The notes: generated by a model from the letters alone, not told the origin. DNA of 64,000 bases from CAMLDH01 sp966250375 (GCA_966250375.1 CBINHE010000007.1:1-64000); one strand, 5' to 3'; counted from the first letter of the stretch, positions 47,829-56,370 are shown. Numbers and translations: made by a program.

Positions 47829-48319
47829 ACTTCCTATCCCCATATCTCGGCGCACTCAAAGCCGCCGCAATCATCGCCGCATGTCTGGTCCTGTTCTGGG
47901 CTGGGCATCACTTCGGCGCGCAGGGCGTGCAATCCAAGTGGGACGCGGAGATAGCCTGGCGCAAGCAGGTAGAGAATGCGGCCATTCTGAAGCGCACACA
48001 AGAAAATGCAGCCGAAGCAGAAAACAACCGAGAAACAAACAGACTAATCACGAAAGCTCATGATGCCCAAATATCTCAATTGCGTACCGCTATTGCTAAT
48101 GCTCCTAGGCTGCGCGTCGGGACCGCAATCTGTGGTGGATCTCCCAGAGCGCCCGAAGCCGCAGGCACCAGCAGCGGCAATGGAATCGATCCCGGAGCCG
48201 GGGTGGTTCGTGAAGACGCTAGACGAGATCTTGACGCGCTGAAGATCAGAGTGGAAGAGGCGTTTGCAGCAGGTCGAGCATGTCAGGCGTTTGTTGAGTC
48301 GAAAGGAATGACGCCGTAA
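47822..48319 (+). CDS. Rz-like inner-membrane spanin
   Basis: A 165-residue protein starting at a TTG (47822) behind AAGGAGG. Residues of about 9-29 (LGALKAAAIIAACLVLFWAG) form the N-terminal membrane anchor. It is followed by a long charged helix (KQVENAAILKRTQENAAEAE then NRLITKAHDAQISQLRTAIA) reaching into the periplasm. The o-spanin gene is nested inside in another frame at 48060-48242. Together they fuse inner and outer membranes in the last lysis step. Confidence 0.82.
   Translation: MLNFLSPYLGALKAAAIIAACLVLFWAGHHFGAQGVQSKWDAEIAWRKQVENAAILKRTQENAAEAENNRETNRLITKAHDAQISQLRTAIANAPRLRVGTAICGGSPRAPEAAGTSSGNGIDPGAGVVREDARRDLDALKIRVEEAFAAGRACQAFVESKGMTP
48060..48242 (+). CDS. Rz1-like outer-membrane lipoprotein spanin, embedded in Rz
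   Basis: A 60-residue frame (starting at 48060 or 48063) in a different frame within Rz. MMPKYLNCVPLLLMLLGCAS ends in a lipobox (LLGC), so the mature lipoprotein starts at the Cys. The rest is Pro-rich (LPERPKPQAPAAAMESIPEP), as in Rz1 proteins. Being nested in the Rz gene is the classic architecture of lambda. Confidence 0.85.
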   Translation: MMPKYLNCVPLLLMLLGCASGPQSVVDLPERPKPQAPAAAMESIPEPGWFVKTLDEILTR

Positions 48320-48332
48320 GTGCGTAGGGAGT

Positions 48333-48387
48333 GGTGCTGTTGGCACCTTTTGTTTTAACCATAGCCCCATTAGCGGGCTATTTTTTT
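48333..48387 (+). terminator. Two consecutive intrinsic terminators after the lysis cassette
   Basis: The first is GGTGC/GCACC (48333-48337, 48343-48347) followed by TTTTGTTTT. The second is ATAGCCC/GGGCTAT (48361-48367, 48375-48381) with a seven-T tail. They separate the lysis genes from the tailspike gene. Confidence 0.85.
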
Positions 48388-48401
48388 AAGAAGAAAAAAC
48401 C

Positions 48402-51400
48402 ATGTCAGAATTATTTCCAGTTGTAGGGAGCGCGTCGCGAGACGCAAATGTGTTGGTTGAGGACGGCGGCCAGATGGTCCGAGTGCCAGTCGCAGGATTG
48501 GCCGCGCTGCTTCAGACCATCAATGAGCCGGCCATCGTTCCCGATACCACGCCGCCAACTATTTCTCTTGCGTGCTCATCGAGCACCCTGACCGAAGCCG
48601 GGGGCATTACGCTGACCGCCACTGCTGCGGATAATGTCGGGGTTGTATCAGTCGCATTCTTCCGGAACAGTAGCTTAATTTCTGCGGTTAGCACTGCGCC
48701 CTATGAATTCACAGACGCATTCGATCTGGCTGACAACGGGACCTATACTTACTACGCGGTTGCCCTTGACGAGGCCGGTAATGCGACCACAACAAATGAC
48801 ATTGACGTCATGGTTAACATCCCAACCCCAGACACAACCGCCCCAGAAATCACATTGGCGTCTTCGGTCAGCTCGTTGACGGCTGCCGGCAGTTTGGTCT
48901 TAACTGCCACCGCTTCCGACAATATCGCCGTTACCTCGGTTGAGTTCTATCGTGACGGTGAACTGGTGTCAACGCAAACGCAAGCTCCTTACACGCTCAG
49001 CCAAAGCTTCACAATTGGCGATAACGGAACGCTGTCTTACACTGCTGTCGGCAAGGATGCAGCCGGCAATGTGGCAACAAGTAACTATGTGCCGATCACT
49101 GTCAATATCGCGGCTCCAATCCCGCACGATTCGTTTGCCGATGTCGCGGACGGAGTATCGATTGCTGGAACTGCGTGGGATGTATCTGCTCACGCATGGG
49201 ATGCCAAAACATTCCTTTCTGGAGACGCAGGCAAAGTGAAGGTTGGCACTATGCCCAGCTCAATCTGCGCCAACTATCTGTCGCAAGAGGGCGACGTTGG
49301 TCACGCTGTGTTCTTTACTACAACCGCAGCACGTTCCAGCGCCGGCAACCTGCTGTCGATCGCAATGGATTGCCTCGGTAGCACACCGAGTCATTACCAA
49401 GTCAATGGCGTCGAAGCGCTGCTCAACGGGTCGACCTTCTTTTATTTGAAAAACAACGTGGCATCTGGACTCGTGTCTGGTGCTTACGATATTGTTCCGG
49501 GCAATGAATACTGTCTTGAGATTTGCCGGACGAACGCAGAGGGCGGCAAGACTTATAACGCCAGATTGTCAAATGTCGTAAACGGTGTTCGCGGTTCAGT
49601 CATCCGTGCTCAGCAGTTGGTGATCGCTACGGCGCACACCTCTGCAGATAGGGTGGTGCAGATTCGAACATCGACGCAGAACGCGGCAATTTTGCGCTTC
49701 ACTCGTGTGGAGGCGTTGACCGTCCCTTTTGATGTAGCCGCTGAGACTGCGACTGTCCCAGCGGCTGGCACCACTACGACTGCACCGAAAGTTGCCCCGG
49801 TTTATCTGTTCCCAGAGACTGCCGCGGCGATTCCCGGACCCGCGGGGCTTGAGTTTCACTTCGGGCCGGCTGGCGCTTCGGCGCCGGTTGAAATGGTTGA
49901 GAAACTGTACACCGACATGCCTGTCGGCTTCGGCGCTGTTACGCAGTCGTGTTGGGCCTCGCGTCCGATCACTGTCAACGGAATTCAGTTCGTGCTTTAT
50001 CCCACAATAGATTCAGACGGGCGAGTCTCATGTCCTATATACGGCGCGTTCGGCACAGCGACCACCCAGACGCCTATCAACCGAGAACACGCCGCTGTTG
50101 AGTTTCGTTGGAGGCAAAACGGGGTATTCGTGGACTTGTACGACCAAGGCACCACGTATTCGTACAATCACCAGCGTTCGACTTGGCTGTCGTATGAATC
50201 CCGCCCGATGCCGTTGAAAACAGATCATGATTTCATCACCGGGCTGATCAATTCTGGCGTGCTGCTGAAGCATGATTCTCGAGCATCATTCGGGGCTGAC
50301 GAGAATTCGGCAATTTCACGCGCTGACGAAGCCCCCTTGTATCGCCCATTTAAAGAGTTCTCGGCAACAAAAACCGCGAGCGGTGCGCCGAAGTACGACC
50401 AAAAAGTATTCGTTGGGGACCAGTACAAGGGAACAACAACAGGGGGCGAACGTAACACCATCGGACCTATTCATGGGTGGCTTGCGCAGCTTATCTGTGA
50501 GCTCGGCCCGAAAAATAACCCGAGCTGGCTGACCGCAAACAAGGTCAAATCAATTCAAAACCTTGGGGCGTCCGTTGCGCAATACCCACACAGCGCATTG
50601 ATTTTCCCTGTAGACGGGCGGCTGATCGACCCGTCACAAGTGCCGCTTTCGACACATCGCAATTCGGTAGCGTGGTGGCCGTGTGTGGGCATCCCTCATC
50701 CGGGGATGAACGGCACAGGTGACGATGCGAACTATAACGCGATGTATGACAACGCGCACCGCTCCAACTTAGTGAGCAAGACGCTATGGCACTTAACGAA
50801 AGACCCGCGCCACCTGCTGATGCTGCAAGGGCAGGCGATTACCTGCCTTGCATATTGCACAGGCAAGAACCGGGGGGCTGACGGCAAGATATTGCGCATC
50901 ACTCCAGAAGAGGAGCGCGGGTTCTGGTTGGCATTTCAAACGGTCATCCACGCGTGGCATGCAACGCCGGCAGGACCGATGCCCAAGCCATTCCGCGATA
51001 AAGCGGACTTTGAAAAAGGGATCGTCAACACGCTGCAATTCATCCGCGACAATTTTATGCAGCCGAGCGCGGCGTATTCCGGTCCTATGTATGACGCTGC
51101 ACGGTTCTGGCGTGTCATTTCTCCGTTCCAGTTGGCCCCCTATCCGGGCGAAGTGTTTTACTCACCGTACATGTGCGATTACGGAAACATCGTATTGGGT
51201 GAAATGCTTCTGCTCGGATACTCGGCGGGGCGTGATGTCGTTGAGTGGCACTCGGAGAACATCCGTTTGCGCGCTCAAGCGGGTGGGAACTGGTACATCG
51301 CGGACAAAATCGTTGCTGGGAATGCCGGCCTTGGGCAGTCGATCGGCCTTACAACCGAAACAACCTTGCCCTATACTGATCTCGCGTCGTTCAAAGCGTG

Positions 51401-51668
51401 GTATCCGCGCCCGACGGCCTACAAGTCGGGGGCGCTTGACACCGCCGATTGGAAGATTGACTACGGGCGTGACACCTACATGTTCACCGGCGTTCTGAAT
51501 CTTTACGCAGAACTGGTCCGCCGTGGTCTGGTGACTCTTACGTTCAACGCGGCGGCGGAAGAGCAGGCAATGCGTGACAGGCATCCCGGCCCTTACGTTG
51601 ACTCCACGAGTGGCCTGAAGTTGAACTATGAAGCCCATCCGAAGCAAATTTTCAGCTACGGCTCTTGA
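48402..51668 (+). CDS. Large tailspike with two Ig-like domains
   Basis: A 1,088-residue protein. The N-terminus (MSELFPVVGSASRDANVLVE) is a short anchor. Two bacterial Ig-like domains follow at about residues 45-140 and 143-235, with the repeated pattern DTTPPTISL, VSVAFFRNSSLISAVSTAPY and DNGTYTYYAVALDEAGNAT. The remaining ~850 residues include beta-rich regions and a helical part (MLQGQAITCLAYCTGKNRGA, ERGFWLAFQTVIHAWHATPA, FEKGIVNTLQFIRDNFMQPS) compatible with a polysaccharide-degrading (alpha/alpha)-toroid. I cannot name the enzyme class. The place after lysis genes and the size suggest a host-range receptor-binding protein. Confidence 0.75.
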   Translation: MSELFPVVGSASRDANVLVEDGGQMVRVPVAGLAALLQTINEPAIVPDTTPPTISLACSSSTLTEAGGITLTATAADNVGVVSVAFFRNSSLISAVSTAPYEFTDAFDLADNGTYTYYAVALDEAGNATTTNDIDVMVNIPTPDTTAPEITLASSVSSLTAAGSLVLTATASDNIAVTSVEFYRDGELVSTQTQAPYTLSQSFTIGDNGTLSYTAVGKDAAGNVATSNYVPITVNIAAPIPHDSFADVADGVSIAGTAWDVSAHAWDAKTFLSGDAGKVKVGTMPSSICANYLSQEGDVGHAVFFTTTAARSSAGNLLSIAMDCLGSTPSHYQVNGVEALLNGSTFFYLKNNVASGLVSGAYDIVPGNEYCLEICRTNAEGGKTYNARLSNVVNGVRGSVIRAQQLVIATAHTSADRVVQIRTSTQNAAILRFTRVEALTVPFDVAAETATVPAAGTTTTAPKVAPVYLFPETAAAIPGPAGLEFHFGPAGASAPVEMVEKLYTDMPVGFGAVTQSCWASRPITVNGIQFVLYPTIDSDGRVSCPIYGAFGTATTQTPINREHAAVEFRWRQNGVFVDLYDQGTTYSYNHQRSTWLSYESRPMPLKTDHDFITGLINSGVLLKHDSRASFGADENSAISRADEAPLYRPFKEFSATKTASGAPKYDQKVFVGDQYKGTTTGGERNTIGPIHGWLAQLICELGPKNNPSWLTANKVKSIQNLGASVAQYPHSALIFPVDGRLIDPSQVPLSTHRNSVAWWPCVGIPHPGMNGTGDDANYNAMYDNAHRSNLVSKTLWHLTKDPRHLLMLQGQAITCLAYCTGKNRGADGKILRITPEEERGFWLAFQTVIHAWHATPAGPMPKPFRDKADFEKGIVNTLQFIRDNFMQPSAAYSGPMYDAARFWRVISPFQLAPYPGEVFYSPYMCDYGNIVLGEMLLLGYSAGRDVVEWHSENIRLRAQAGGNWYIADKIVAGNAGLGQSIGLTTETTLPYTDLASFKAWYPRPTAYKSGALDTADWKIDYGRDTYMFTGVLNLYAELVRRGLVTLTFNAAAEEQAMRDRHPGPYVDSTSGLKLNYEAHPKQIFSYGS

Positions 51669-51677
51669 TGTAATGCG

Positions 51678-51710
51678 CGGCAAGTGTGGAGATATCCTTC
51701 ACGCTTGCCG
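51678..51710. terminator. Hairpin between convergent genes
   Basis: CGGCAAG-T-GTG (51678-51688) pairs with CAC-G-CTTGCCG (51700-51710), one mismatch. It spans the end of the tailspike region and the 3' end of the minus-strand gene. No T run follows, so it may slow but not fully stop transcription from either side. Confidence 0.45.
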
Positions 51711-52034
51711 TGCGGCGGCAGTAAGATTATTACTTTCCTCCAAGTTATCTATGCAAGCCTTAACTATGGCGTAGCGGACCGCAGTTTCCTTGTCTGGATG
51801 ATCAGAGTACCAGACGCAAAATGAATCGTGCCCAATTGGCTTCCGGTCAATCTCGACTTCTAGCTCCGTGGGATAAACCAAAATTTGGTGCTCGACCATC
51901 AGCGCAAAGGCTGCGGAATTATCACGAGTCCAGCGACGCTCTTCTGCATTAAGGTGCGCGACAGCTTGATACGCATCTGGCCACAGCAACTCCGCCAGCC
52001 TATTCTCTGCTTGTATGTATTTATCCACTCTCAC
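51699..52034 (-). CDS. Hypothetical protein in the accessory block
   Basis: A 111-residue protein starting MRVDKYIQAENRLAELLWPD with a helical first part, then VEHQILVYPTELEVEIDRKP and VWYSDHPDKETAVRYAIVKA. It is transcribed leftward, opposite to the virion genes. It overlaps the gene at 52021-52200 by 14 bp. Such minus-strand genes at the phage right end are usually accessory genes expressed in the lysogen. No family is recognised. Confidence 0.55.
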   Translation of the reverse strand: MRVDKYIQAENRLAELLWPDAYQAVAHLNAEERRWTRDNSAAFALMVEHQILVYPTELEVEIDRKPIGHDSFCVWYSDHPDKETAVRYAIVKACIDNLEESNNLTAAARQA

Positions 52035-52200
52035 TCTCCTTTAGCATCTGCGCCCACGCCGAAATCGCCTCTTCAATCTGCGCATCCTGACCGGGCAGCC
52101 TTTCTTTCAAGATCCTGCGAAGATCGTCTAGCTTTTGGACTCGCTCGTCTTTCGCGATATTGACTGCCGAGGCCAAGATCAAAAACGTTTCGTCGGTCAT
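52021..52200 (-). CDS. Small helical accessory protein
   Basis: A 59-residue protein from the ATG at 52200 (GAGGGAA upstream), MTDETFLILASAVNIAKDER, then RRILKERLPGQDAQIEEAIS. It is fully helical and charged. An upstream start would add 18 residues that lack a ribosome site. It overlaps the downstream gene. Function is unknown. Confidence 0.5.
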   Translation of the reverse strand: MTDETFLILASAVNIAKDERVQKLDDLRRILKERLPGQDAQIEEAISAWAQMLKESESG

Positions 52201-52211
52201 TTCATGTTCCC

Positions 52212-52418
52212 TCACCCGGGCGCATCGGTATTGGTGTGTGCTTCCTTCAGCCATTCATCGTATGCATCGTCGTAATCCTCAATCACAAATGCTCCGTGCA
52301 TATCCTCGTGATTGATGGAAAATCCGTGCTTCTTACAGACTGCGATAACTTCGAGTAGGAATTCATCGATTTTCGCATTCTCAACTCTTTCCCCCTCCTG
52401 CTTACTCCAGCGCTTCAT
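52212..52418 (-). CDS. Small conserved phage protein
   Basis: A 68-residue acidic protein, MKRWSKQEGERVENAKIDEF, then VCKKHGFSINHEDMHGAFVI and EDYDDAYDEWLKEAHTNTD. The core I.evikl..KHGfs..HEDgHGaF.v..y resembles a frequent family of small phage proteins, unnamed to me. It lies in the leftward accessory cluster. Function is unknown. Confidence 0.65.
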   Translation of the reverse strand: MKRWSKQEGERVENAKIDEFLLEVIAVCKKHGFSINHEDMHGAFVIEDYDDAYDEWLKEAHTNTDAPG

Positions 52419-52467
52419 TTCACATCCCTTCCTGTCCCGGCAGCGCCGGCCAATTCAGATACTTTCA

Positions 52468-52803
52468 TCATGCCTCCTTATCGGCAGCAGAGAGATCAAT
52501 CACACCCCCATACCGCTTCTCCTGCTCCTTGATGAGGTGCGCATAGTCGGCATTCAGGCGTGTTTGCTTTTCCAGATCTGCGATTAGCTCGAGAATGACG
52601 GCGGGATTGGCGGCGGCGATATAGGCGGCCTCGTTAAGCGCGGTTGAATCGCTGTAGTATGTTTTCGTGATGGTTCGCCCAAGCGTCGTAACTTCATACC
52701 GCGAACGAGTGAGCGGATCGCCTTTTATTGGATCAGCATGCCAGTACCAAGGATGCTCTGTTCCCGCAGCAACCGCCAATTTCTTCAGTTTTTCAAGATC
52801 CAT
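52468..52803 (-). CDS. Ead/Ea22-like protein
   Basis: A 111-residue protein from the ATG at 52803 behind GGGGG (an ATG six bases upstream lies in ATGA overlap with the previous gene). It starts MDLEKLKKLAVAAGTEHPWY and contains YIAAANPAVILELIADLEKQ, the hallmark of Ead/Ea22-like proteins of phage accessory regions, followed by a coiled end. Function is unknown; members lie in regions not needed for lytic growth. Confidence 0.75.
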   Translation of the reverse strand: MDLEKLKKLAVAAGTEHPWYWHADPIKGDPLTRSRYEVTTLGRTITKTYYSDSTALNEAAYIAAANPAVILELIADLEKQTRLNADYAHLIKEQEKRYGGVIDLSAADKEA

Positions 52804-52805
52804 CC

Positions 52806-53102
52806 TCATCCCCCTTTGCTGCGCAGTTCTTTGACTGCCGCCATAAATTTAGCCTCAGTATTGGGCATTGGCACTTCGTCTATATTGCAAAGCGCCCATC
52901 TGTCGAAGTCTGCATAGTTGTCACCGCGCTGCAAGTCACCAAAGCAGTTGACGCGCCAGTGATAGCCTCGCCCTTTCAAGTAAAAGAACCCAGACTTGTC
53001 CCGGTTCGCGTGTGACTTCTTGTACGAACCATTGGCCCGTAGATTCGCTTTCCTGCACCAATGCTTCCACTGCTTCGGCAGTTTAATTTCAACCTTGCTC
53101 AT
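52806..53102 (-). CDS. Hypothetical phage protein
   Basis: A 98-residue basic protein from the ATG at 53102 behind AAGGGG, starting MSKVEIKLPKQWKHWCRKAN. A mixed beta core follows: SGFFYLKGRGYHWRVNCFGD, then RGDNYADFDRWALCNIDEVP. I recall related phage proteins of the 'PK.WK.WC..a.l' type but no function. It is coupled to the Ead-like gene downstream. Confidence 0.65.
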   Translation of the reverse strand: MSKVEIKLPKQWKHWCRKANLRANGSYKKSHANRDKSGFFYLKGRGYHWRVNCFGDLQRGDNYADFDRWALCNIDEVPMPNTEAKFMAAVKELRSKGG

Positions 53103-53166
53103 CCTCATCCCCTTGTTGGTTAAACAGAGCGCGCAGCATGTGGCGCATTAAATACGCATTCTGATA

Positions 53167-53421
53167 TCAATACCCGTGCTTTTTCAGCAAGAAATAAAGC
53201 ACGCCTGACAGCAGCAATACGACCATTGAAACCATCGATGTCAACAGCATAAAGTCGGACACGACCGGGTTCGCCCCAACTTTCGGCACGGGATTGATGA
53301 GATGGTAAATCGGCATCGCGATAAAGTGCGCCAATATCGGCACAATCAGCACCAAGCCAATGGCCGAGAATCCAAGCCAGCCGAGCACCTCAGTTTTGAG
53401 TGGTATTTTGTCGTCGTTCAT
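53167..53421 (-). CDS. Small two-helix membrane protein
   Basis: An 84-residue protein (MNDDKIPLKTEVLGWLGFSA). Two membrane helices are predicted: about residues 15-38 (LGFSAIGLVLIVPILAHFIA) and 56-79 (FMLLTSMVSMVVLLLSGVLY), separated by a polar loop. It begins 256 bp from yaaA and is the last phage gene I can define. AAGGGG lies upstream of the start. Small membrane proteins here may act as accessory proteins such as superinfection exclusion, but no evidence is direct. Confidence 0.6.
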   Translation of the reverse strand: MNDDKIPLKTEVLGWLGFSAIGLVLIVPILAHFIAMPIYHLINPVPKVGANPVVSDFMLLTSMVSMVVLLLSGVLYFLLKKHGY

Positions 53422-53677
53422 TTATTATTCCCCTTGTTAAATTATCAAGCCATCTCGCATTACTACAAATGAAACGCGCACCAATTAGTCCAAAATACAG
53501 TTGCAAGTATTTGATTTTATTGATGCTATACAGTGCGTATTTGTGCGTATAGAACCGCCTTGAATAATGCCGTAAGCATTTGATTCAATTGCGAAAATTG
53601 GCTTGATGGGGAATCTAAGTGTCCAATACAAGGCGCTTCGGTATCATTATAAAAATTTTCCAAACTTGGATGTATAC
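53422..53677. other. Phage-chromosome junction region
   Basis: No gene or tRNA is visible. Two imperfect 18-bp direct repeats occur (53505-53522 and 53574-53591; 15 of 18 positions agree: AAG-ATTTGATT-ATTG), and GTGCGTAT is repeated at 53533-53540 and 53543-53550. These may be integrase arm or core sites, or chance. The chromosome most likely starts between here and the yaaA ATG at 53678. The core cannot be named without the other end. Confidence 0.4.
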
Positions 53678-54454
53678 ATGCTGATTGTTTTATCTCCTGC
53701 CAAAACCCTCGATTACGAAACGCCTGCCAATACGGATATTTACAGCCAGCCGGATTTCATCAAGCGCTCTGCTGAATTGATCGATGTGCTAAGGCAGTTT
53801 TCGGCAGCACAAATTGGCGATTTGATGAAAATCTCCGATTCGCTGGCAAGCTTGAACGTCGCGCGTTACGCGGACTGGCGCTCCAGATTCACTCCGAAGA
53901 ACGCGAAGCAGGCAATTTTGGCATTTAACGGCGATGTATATGAAGGATTAGATGCCGGCACGCTGAACGTTAAACAACTCGATTATGCTCAGTCGCATAT
54001 CCGCATTTTATCCGGGTTATACGGGATATTGCGCCCGCTCGACTTGATGCAACCCTATCGGCTGGAAATGGGCACGAAACTGGCGAATCCGCTCGGCAAG
54101 GATTTGTACACGTTCTGGGGAGATGCTGTGACCAATGCACTCAACAAGCTTGCGGCGGAACGTCAATCCACAGCCTTGGTCAACTTGGCATCCGACGAAT
54201 ATTTCAAAGTGGTAAAGCCTCGCTTGCTGGACGTGCCGCTAGTCACGCCGGTGTTTGAAGATTGGAAAAACGGTAAATACAAGGTGATTTCGTTTTACGC
54301 AAAGCGTGCGCGCGGCTTGATGGCGCGTTATGCGGCGCTGAAGAACGTTTCGGTACCCGCGAAGCTGAAAGCATTTGATAGCGAAGGCTATGCTTTTGAT
54401 CCAGAATCATCGAATGATAACAATTGGATTTTTCGGCGACGCGTGTCCGATTAG
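53678..54454 (+). CDS. yaaA: YaaA family protein (UPF0246)
   Basis: A 258-residue protein from the ATG at 53678 (MLIVLSPAKTLDYETPANTD), the canonical YaaA start. An upstream in-frame start at 53603 would add atypical residues. E. coli YaaA is a peroxide-stress protein that lowers free intracellular iron and binds DNA. Typical segments: FNGDVYEGLDAGTLNVKQLD, HIRILSGLYGILRPLDLMQP, KVISFYAKRARGLMARYAAL. It is the first intact chromosomal gene to the right of the prophage and lies convergent to bamD. Confidence 0.93.
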   Translation: MLIVLSPAKTLDYETPANTDIYSQPDFIKRSAELIDVLRQFSAAQIGDLMKISDSLASLNVARYADWRSRFTPKNAKQAILAFNGDVYEGLDAGTLNVKQLDYAQSHIRILSGLYGILRPLDLMQPYRLEMGTKLANPLGKDLYTFWGDAVTNALNKLAAERQSTALVNLASDEYFKVVKPRLLDVPLVTPVFEDWKNGKYKVISFYAKRARGLMARYAALKNVSVPAKLKAFDSEGYAFDPESSNDNNWIFRRRVSD

Positions 54455-54479
54455 CGTTCGGGATTTGAAAATGTCCGTA

Positions 54480-55277
54480 TTACCAGATTTTCCACCAAGG
54501 CTCGTCTTTGACCTGGGTGCCTTTGAAAAACGCGCTGTTCGGAAAATTCTTCTTCATCACGCGTGCCGCATCGTCGCGCAAATCGGGTAGATTCAACGCA
54601 TCGTAAGACCGCACCATCACAAACAGCGCTTCTTCAATCGCAGGCGTATCGCGGTAATCCTTTACCGCAGATTGCGCGCGATTGGCTGCGGCGAGGTAGG
54701 CGCCGCGGCGGTAGTAGTAATTGGCGACATGGACTTCATATTGCGCCATTGCATTGACCAGATACTTCATGCGGGCAAGTGCATCCGGCGTGTATTTACT
54801 ATCAGGGAACCGATCGGCCAGCTGTTTGAATGCATCGAACGCTTCGCGCACCGCTTTCGGATCGCGCTCGGTAGGATCCTGACGAGAAATGAAGCTGAAC
54901 AAGCTCGACTGGTCGTTGAAATTGATCAAGCCGCGCAGGTAATAAATATAGTCGACGTTGGGGTGGTTCGGGTGGAGTTTAATGAAGCGCTCGGCTGCCG
55001 CCAATGCTTGCGGCTCATCGTTCTGGCGATAGTAGGCATACGCGATCTCCATTTGCGCTTGCTGTGCATAAGTGCCGAATGGATAGCGCGATTCGAGCGT
55101 TTCAAAAAGCTTGATCGCCTTCTCATAACCACCGGCAGTCATTTCATCGCTTGCCTCCGAGTATAATTTGGCGGCCGACCAGTTTTTGGTTTCATCGACT
55201 TTTTCGGGAAACAGACCGCATGCCGATAACAGAAGGACGAGAGCGAAAGTGGCGATGTTCAATATTTTTTTTTGCAT
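54480..55277 (-). CDS. bamD: BamD (ComL) outer-membrane assembly lipoprotein
   Basis: A 265-residue protein from the ATG at 55277 (MQKKILNIATFALVLLLSAC), whose signal ends in the lipobox LSAC. An earlier ATG at 55304 would add nine residues. The rest is TPR-rich: NWSAAKLYSEASDEMTAGGY, EKAIKLFETLESRYPFGTYA, QAQMEIAYAYYRQNDEPQAL. BamD is an essential component of the BAM complex that folds outer-membrane beta-barrels. It lies convergent with yaaA and divergent from rluD. Confidence 0.95.
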   Translation of the reverse strand: MQKKILNIATFALVLLLSACGLFPEKVDETKNWSAAKLYSEASDEMTAGGYEKAIKLFETLESRYPFGTYAQQAQMEIAYAYYRQNDEPQALAAAERFIKLHPNHPNVDYIYYLRGLINFNDQSSLFSFISRQDPTERDPKAVREAFDAFKQLADRFPDSKYTPDALARMKYLVNAMAQYEVHVANYYYRRGAYLAAANRAQSAVKDYRDTPAIEEALFVMVRSYDALNLPDLRDDAARVMKKNFPNSAFFKGTQVKDEPWWKIW

Positions 55278-55320
55278 GACGTTTGCAAGGATGCATCTAG
55301 ACAATGAATGATTATAGCCG

Positions 55321-56352
55321 ATGGGACTTGCCGTGATGGCTACTCAAATGCCGATTTCGGCTAAAACCTTACCAGACGACGATATCGAAGACAATGATGA
55401 AATCGACGCCGCATCGCTGGACGCCTCTCCAATCGAATTGAAATTAACCCCGGATGCCTGTGGCGAACGCCTCGACAAAGTGCTGTCCAATCTAGTGTCA
55501 CAGTACTCCCGCAGTCGCTTGCAACAATGGATTGAAGCCGGATTTATCACTGTGGACGGTCATGCCGCACGGGCCAAAATGACTGTTCTGGGTGATGAAA
55601 GCATCCTCATACGGCCGCAGGCCGCGCCCGAAGAGCAGGCGTTCAAGCCGGAGTCAATTGCATTTCCCATCGTATACGAGGATGCATCCATCCTTGTCGT
55701 TGACAAGCCGGCCGGATTGGTCGTACATCCTGCCGCCGGCAACTGGTCGGGTACGTTGCTGAACGGGTTGCTGCACCATTTTCCGTCGATCGCCGGTGTG
55801 CCGCGCGCCGGCATCGTGCATCGACTGGACAAGGATACCAGTGGCTTGATGGTGGTTGCCAAGACACTGGAAGCGCACACAGACCTTGTGCGGCAACTGC
55901 AGGCGCGTACCGTCAAGCGCGAATATCTGGCGCTGGTATGGGGTACACCGTTGATGAACGGAAAAGTCGATGCGGCGATCGGCCGGCATTCGCGCGATCG
56001 CGTCAAAATGGCGGTGTCCGAAAACATGACTGCCAAGCCAGCCGTCACGCATTTTCATCGCCTCGCGACCGGCTTGCTTGATGGCCGCCCGGTCAGCTTG
56101 ATGCGCTGCCAACTGGAAACCGGACGCACGCATCAGATTCGGGTGCATATGCAATCGATTGGTTTCGCTCTTGTGGGCGATTCACTGTATGGAAAAGCCC
56201 ATTTGGCGTCCGCGTTTACGCGCCAAGCGCTACACGCTTTTCGCTTGGGTTTGATTCATCCGGAATCGCACAAGGATTGCGAATGGTCCGCTTCTTTACC
56301 GGACGATTTTGCGGGCTTGCTTGCGTGCGCCGGCATCGAACTGCCTCAGTAA
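55321..56352 (+). CDS. rluD: Pseudouridine synthase RluD
   Basis: A 343-residue protein (start at 55321 or 55336). An S4 RNA-binding domain (ERLDKVLSNLVSQYSRSRLQ, near residue 50) is followed by the RluA-type catalytic core HRLDKDTSGLMVVAKT with the catalytic Asp in HRLDKDTS, and GRTHQIRVHMQSIGFALVGD near the end. RluD makes pseudouridines at 1911, 1915 and 1917 in helix 69 of 23S rRNA. It is followed by pgeF after 18 bp, a common pairing in proteobacteria. Confidence 0.95.
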   Translation: MGLAVMATQMPISAKTLPDDDIEDNDEIDAASLDASPIELKLTPDACGERLDKVLSNLVSQYSRSRLQQWIEAGFITVDGHAARAKMTVLGDESILIRPQAAPEEQAFKPESIAFPIVYEDASILVVDKPAGLVVHPAAGNWSGTLLNGLLHHFPSIAGVPRAGIVHRLDKDTSGLMVVAKTLEAHTDLVRQLQARTVKREYLALVWGTPLMNGKVDAAIGRHSRDRVKMAVSENMTAKPAVTHFHRLATGLLDGRPVSLMRCQLETGRTHQIRVHMQSIGFALVGDSLYGKAHLASAFTRQALHAFRLGLIHPESHKDCEWSASLPDDFAGLLACAGIELPQ

Positions 56353-56370
56353 GTTTTTAAACGCGGACTT

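Larger units (their letters stand above)
1..53600. mobile_element. Prophage (right part), podovirus-like, left end outside window
   Basis: The stretch carries phage genes in a standard order: repressor/Cro switch, early operon, replication, terminase, portal, scaffold, capsid, tail, lysis, tailspike and accessory genes. The P22-sized portal, N4-gp56-type capsid protein, large polyvalent internal protein and lack of a tape-measure gene suggest a podovirus. No integrase, excisionase or recombinase gene is visible, so the left end and integrase are probably left of position 1. The right boundary is placed between the last phage gene (53421) and yaaA (53678) and is approximate. Most structural genes look intact, so the prophage may be functional, but this is inference. 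Confidence 0.93.

Noticed and set aside
50848..51498. Plus-strand frame of 216 codons within the tailspike
   Set aside because: Unlike 9308-10336 it has no operon junctions and no family-like motifs; the composition is Arg/Ser-rich as in shadow frames.
1..53600. Integrase or transposase gene in the window
   Set aside because: No tyrosine or serine recombinase or transposase motif was seen in any translated frame.
53422..53677. tRNA gene as attachment site
   Set aside because: I found no cloverleaf or CCA end on either strand in this segment.
54672..55166. Plus-strand frame within bamD
   Set aside because: Antisense of a well-defined essential gene; no ribosome site.
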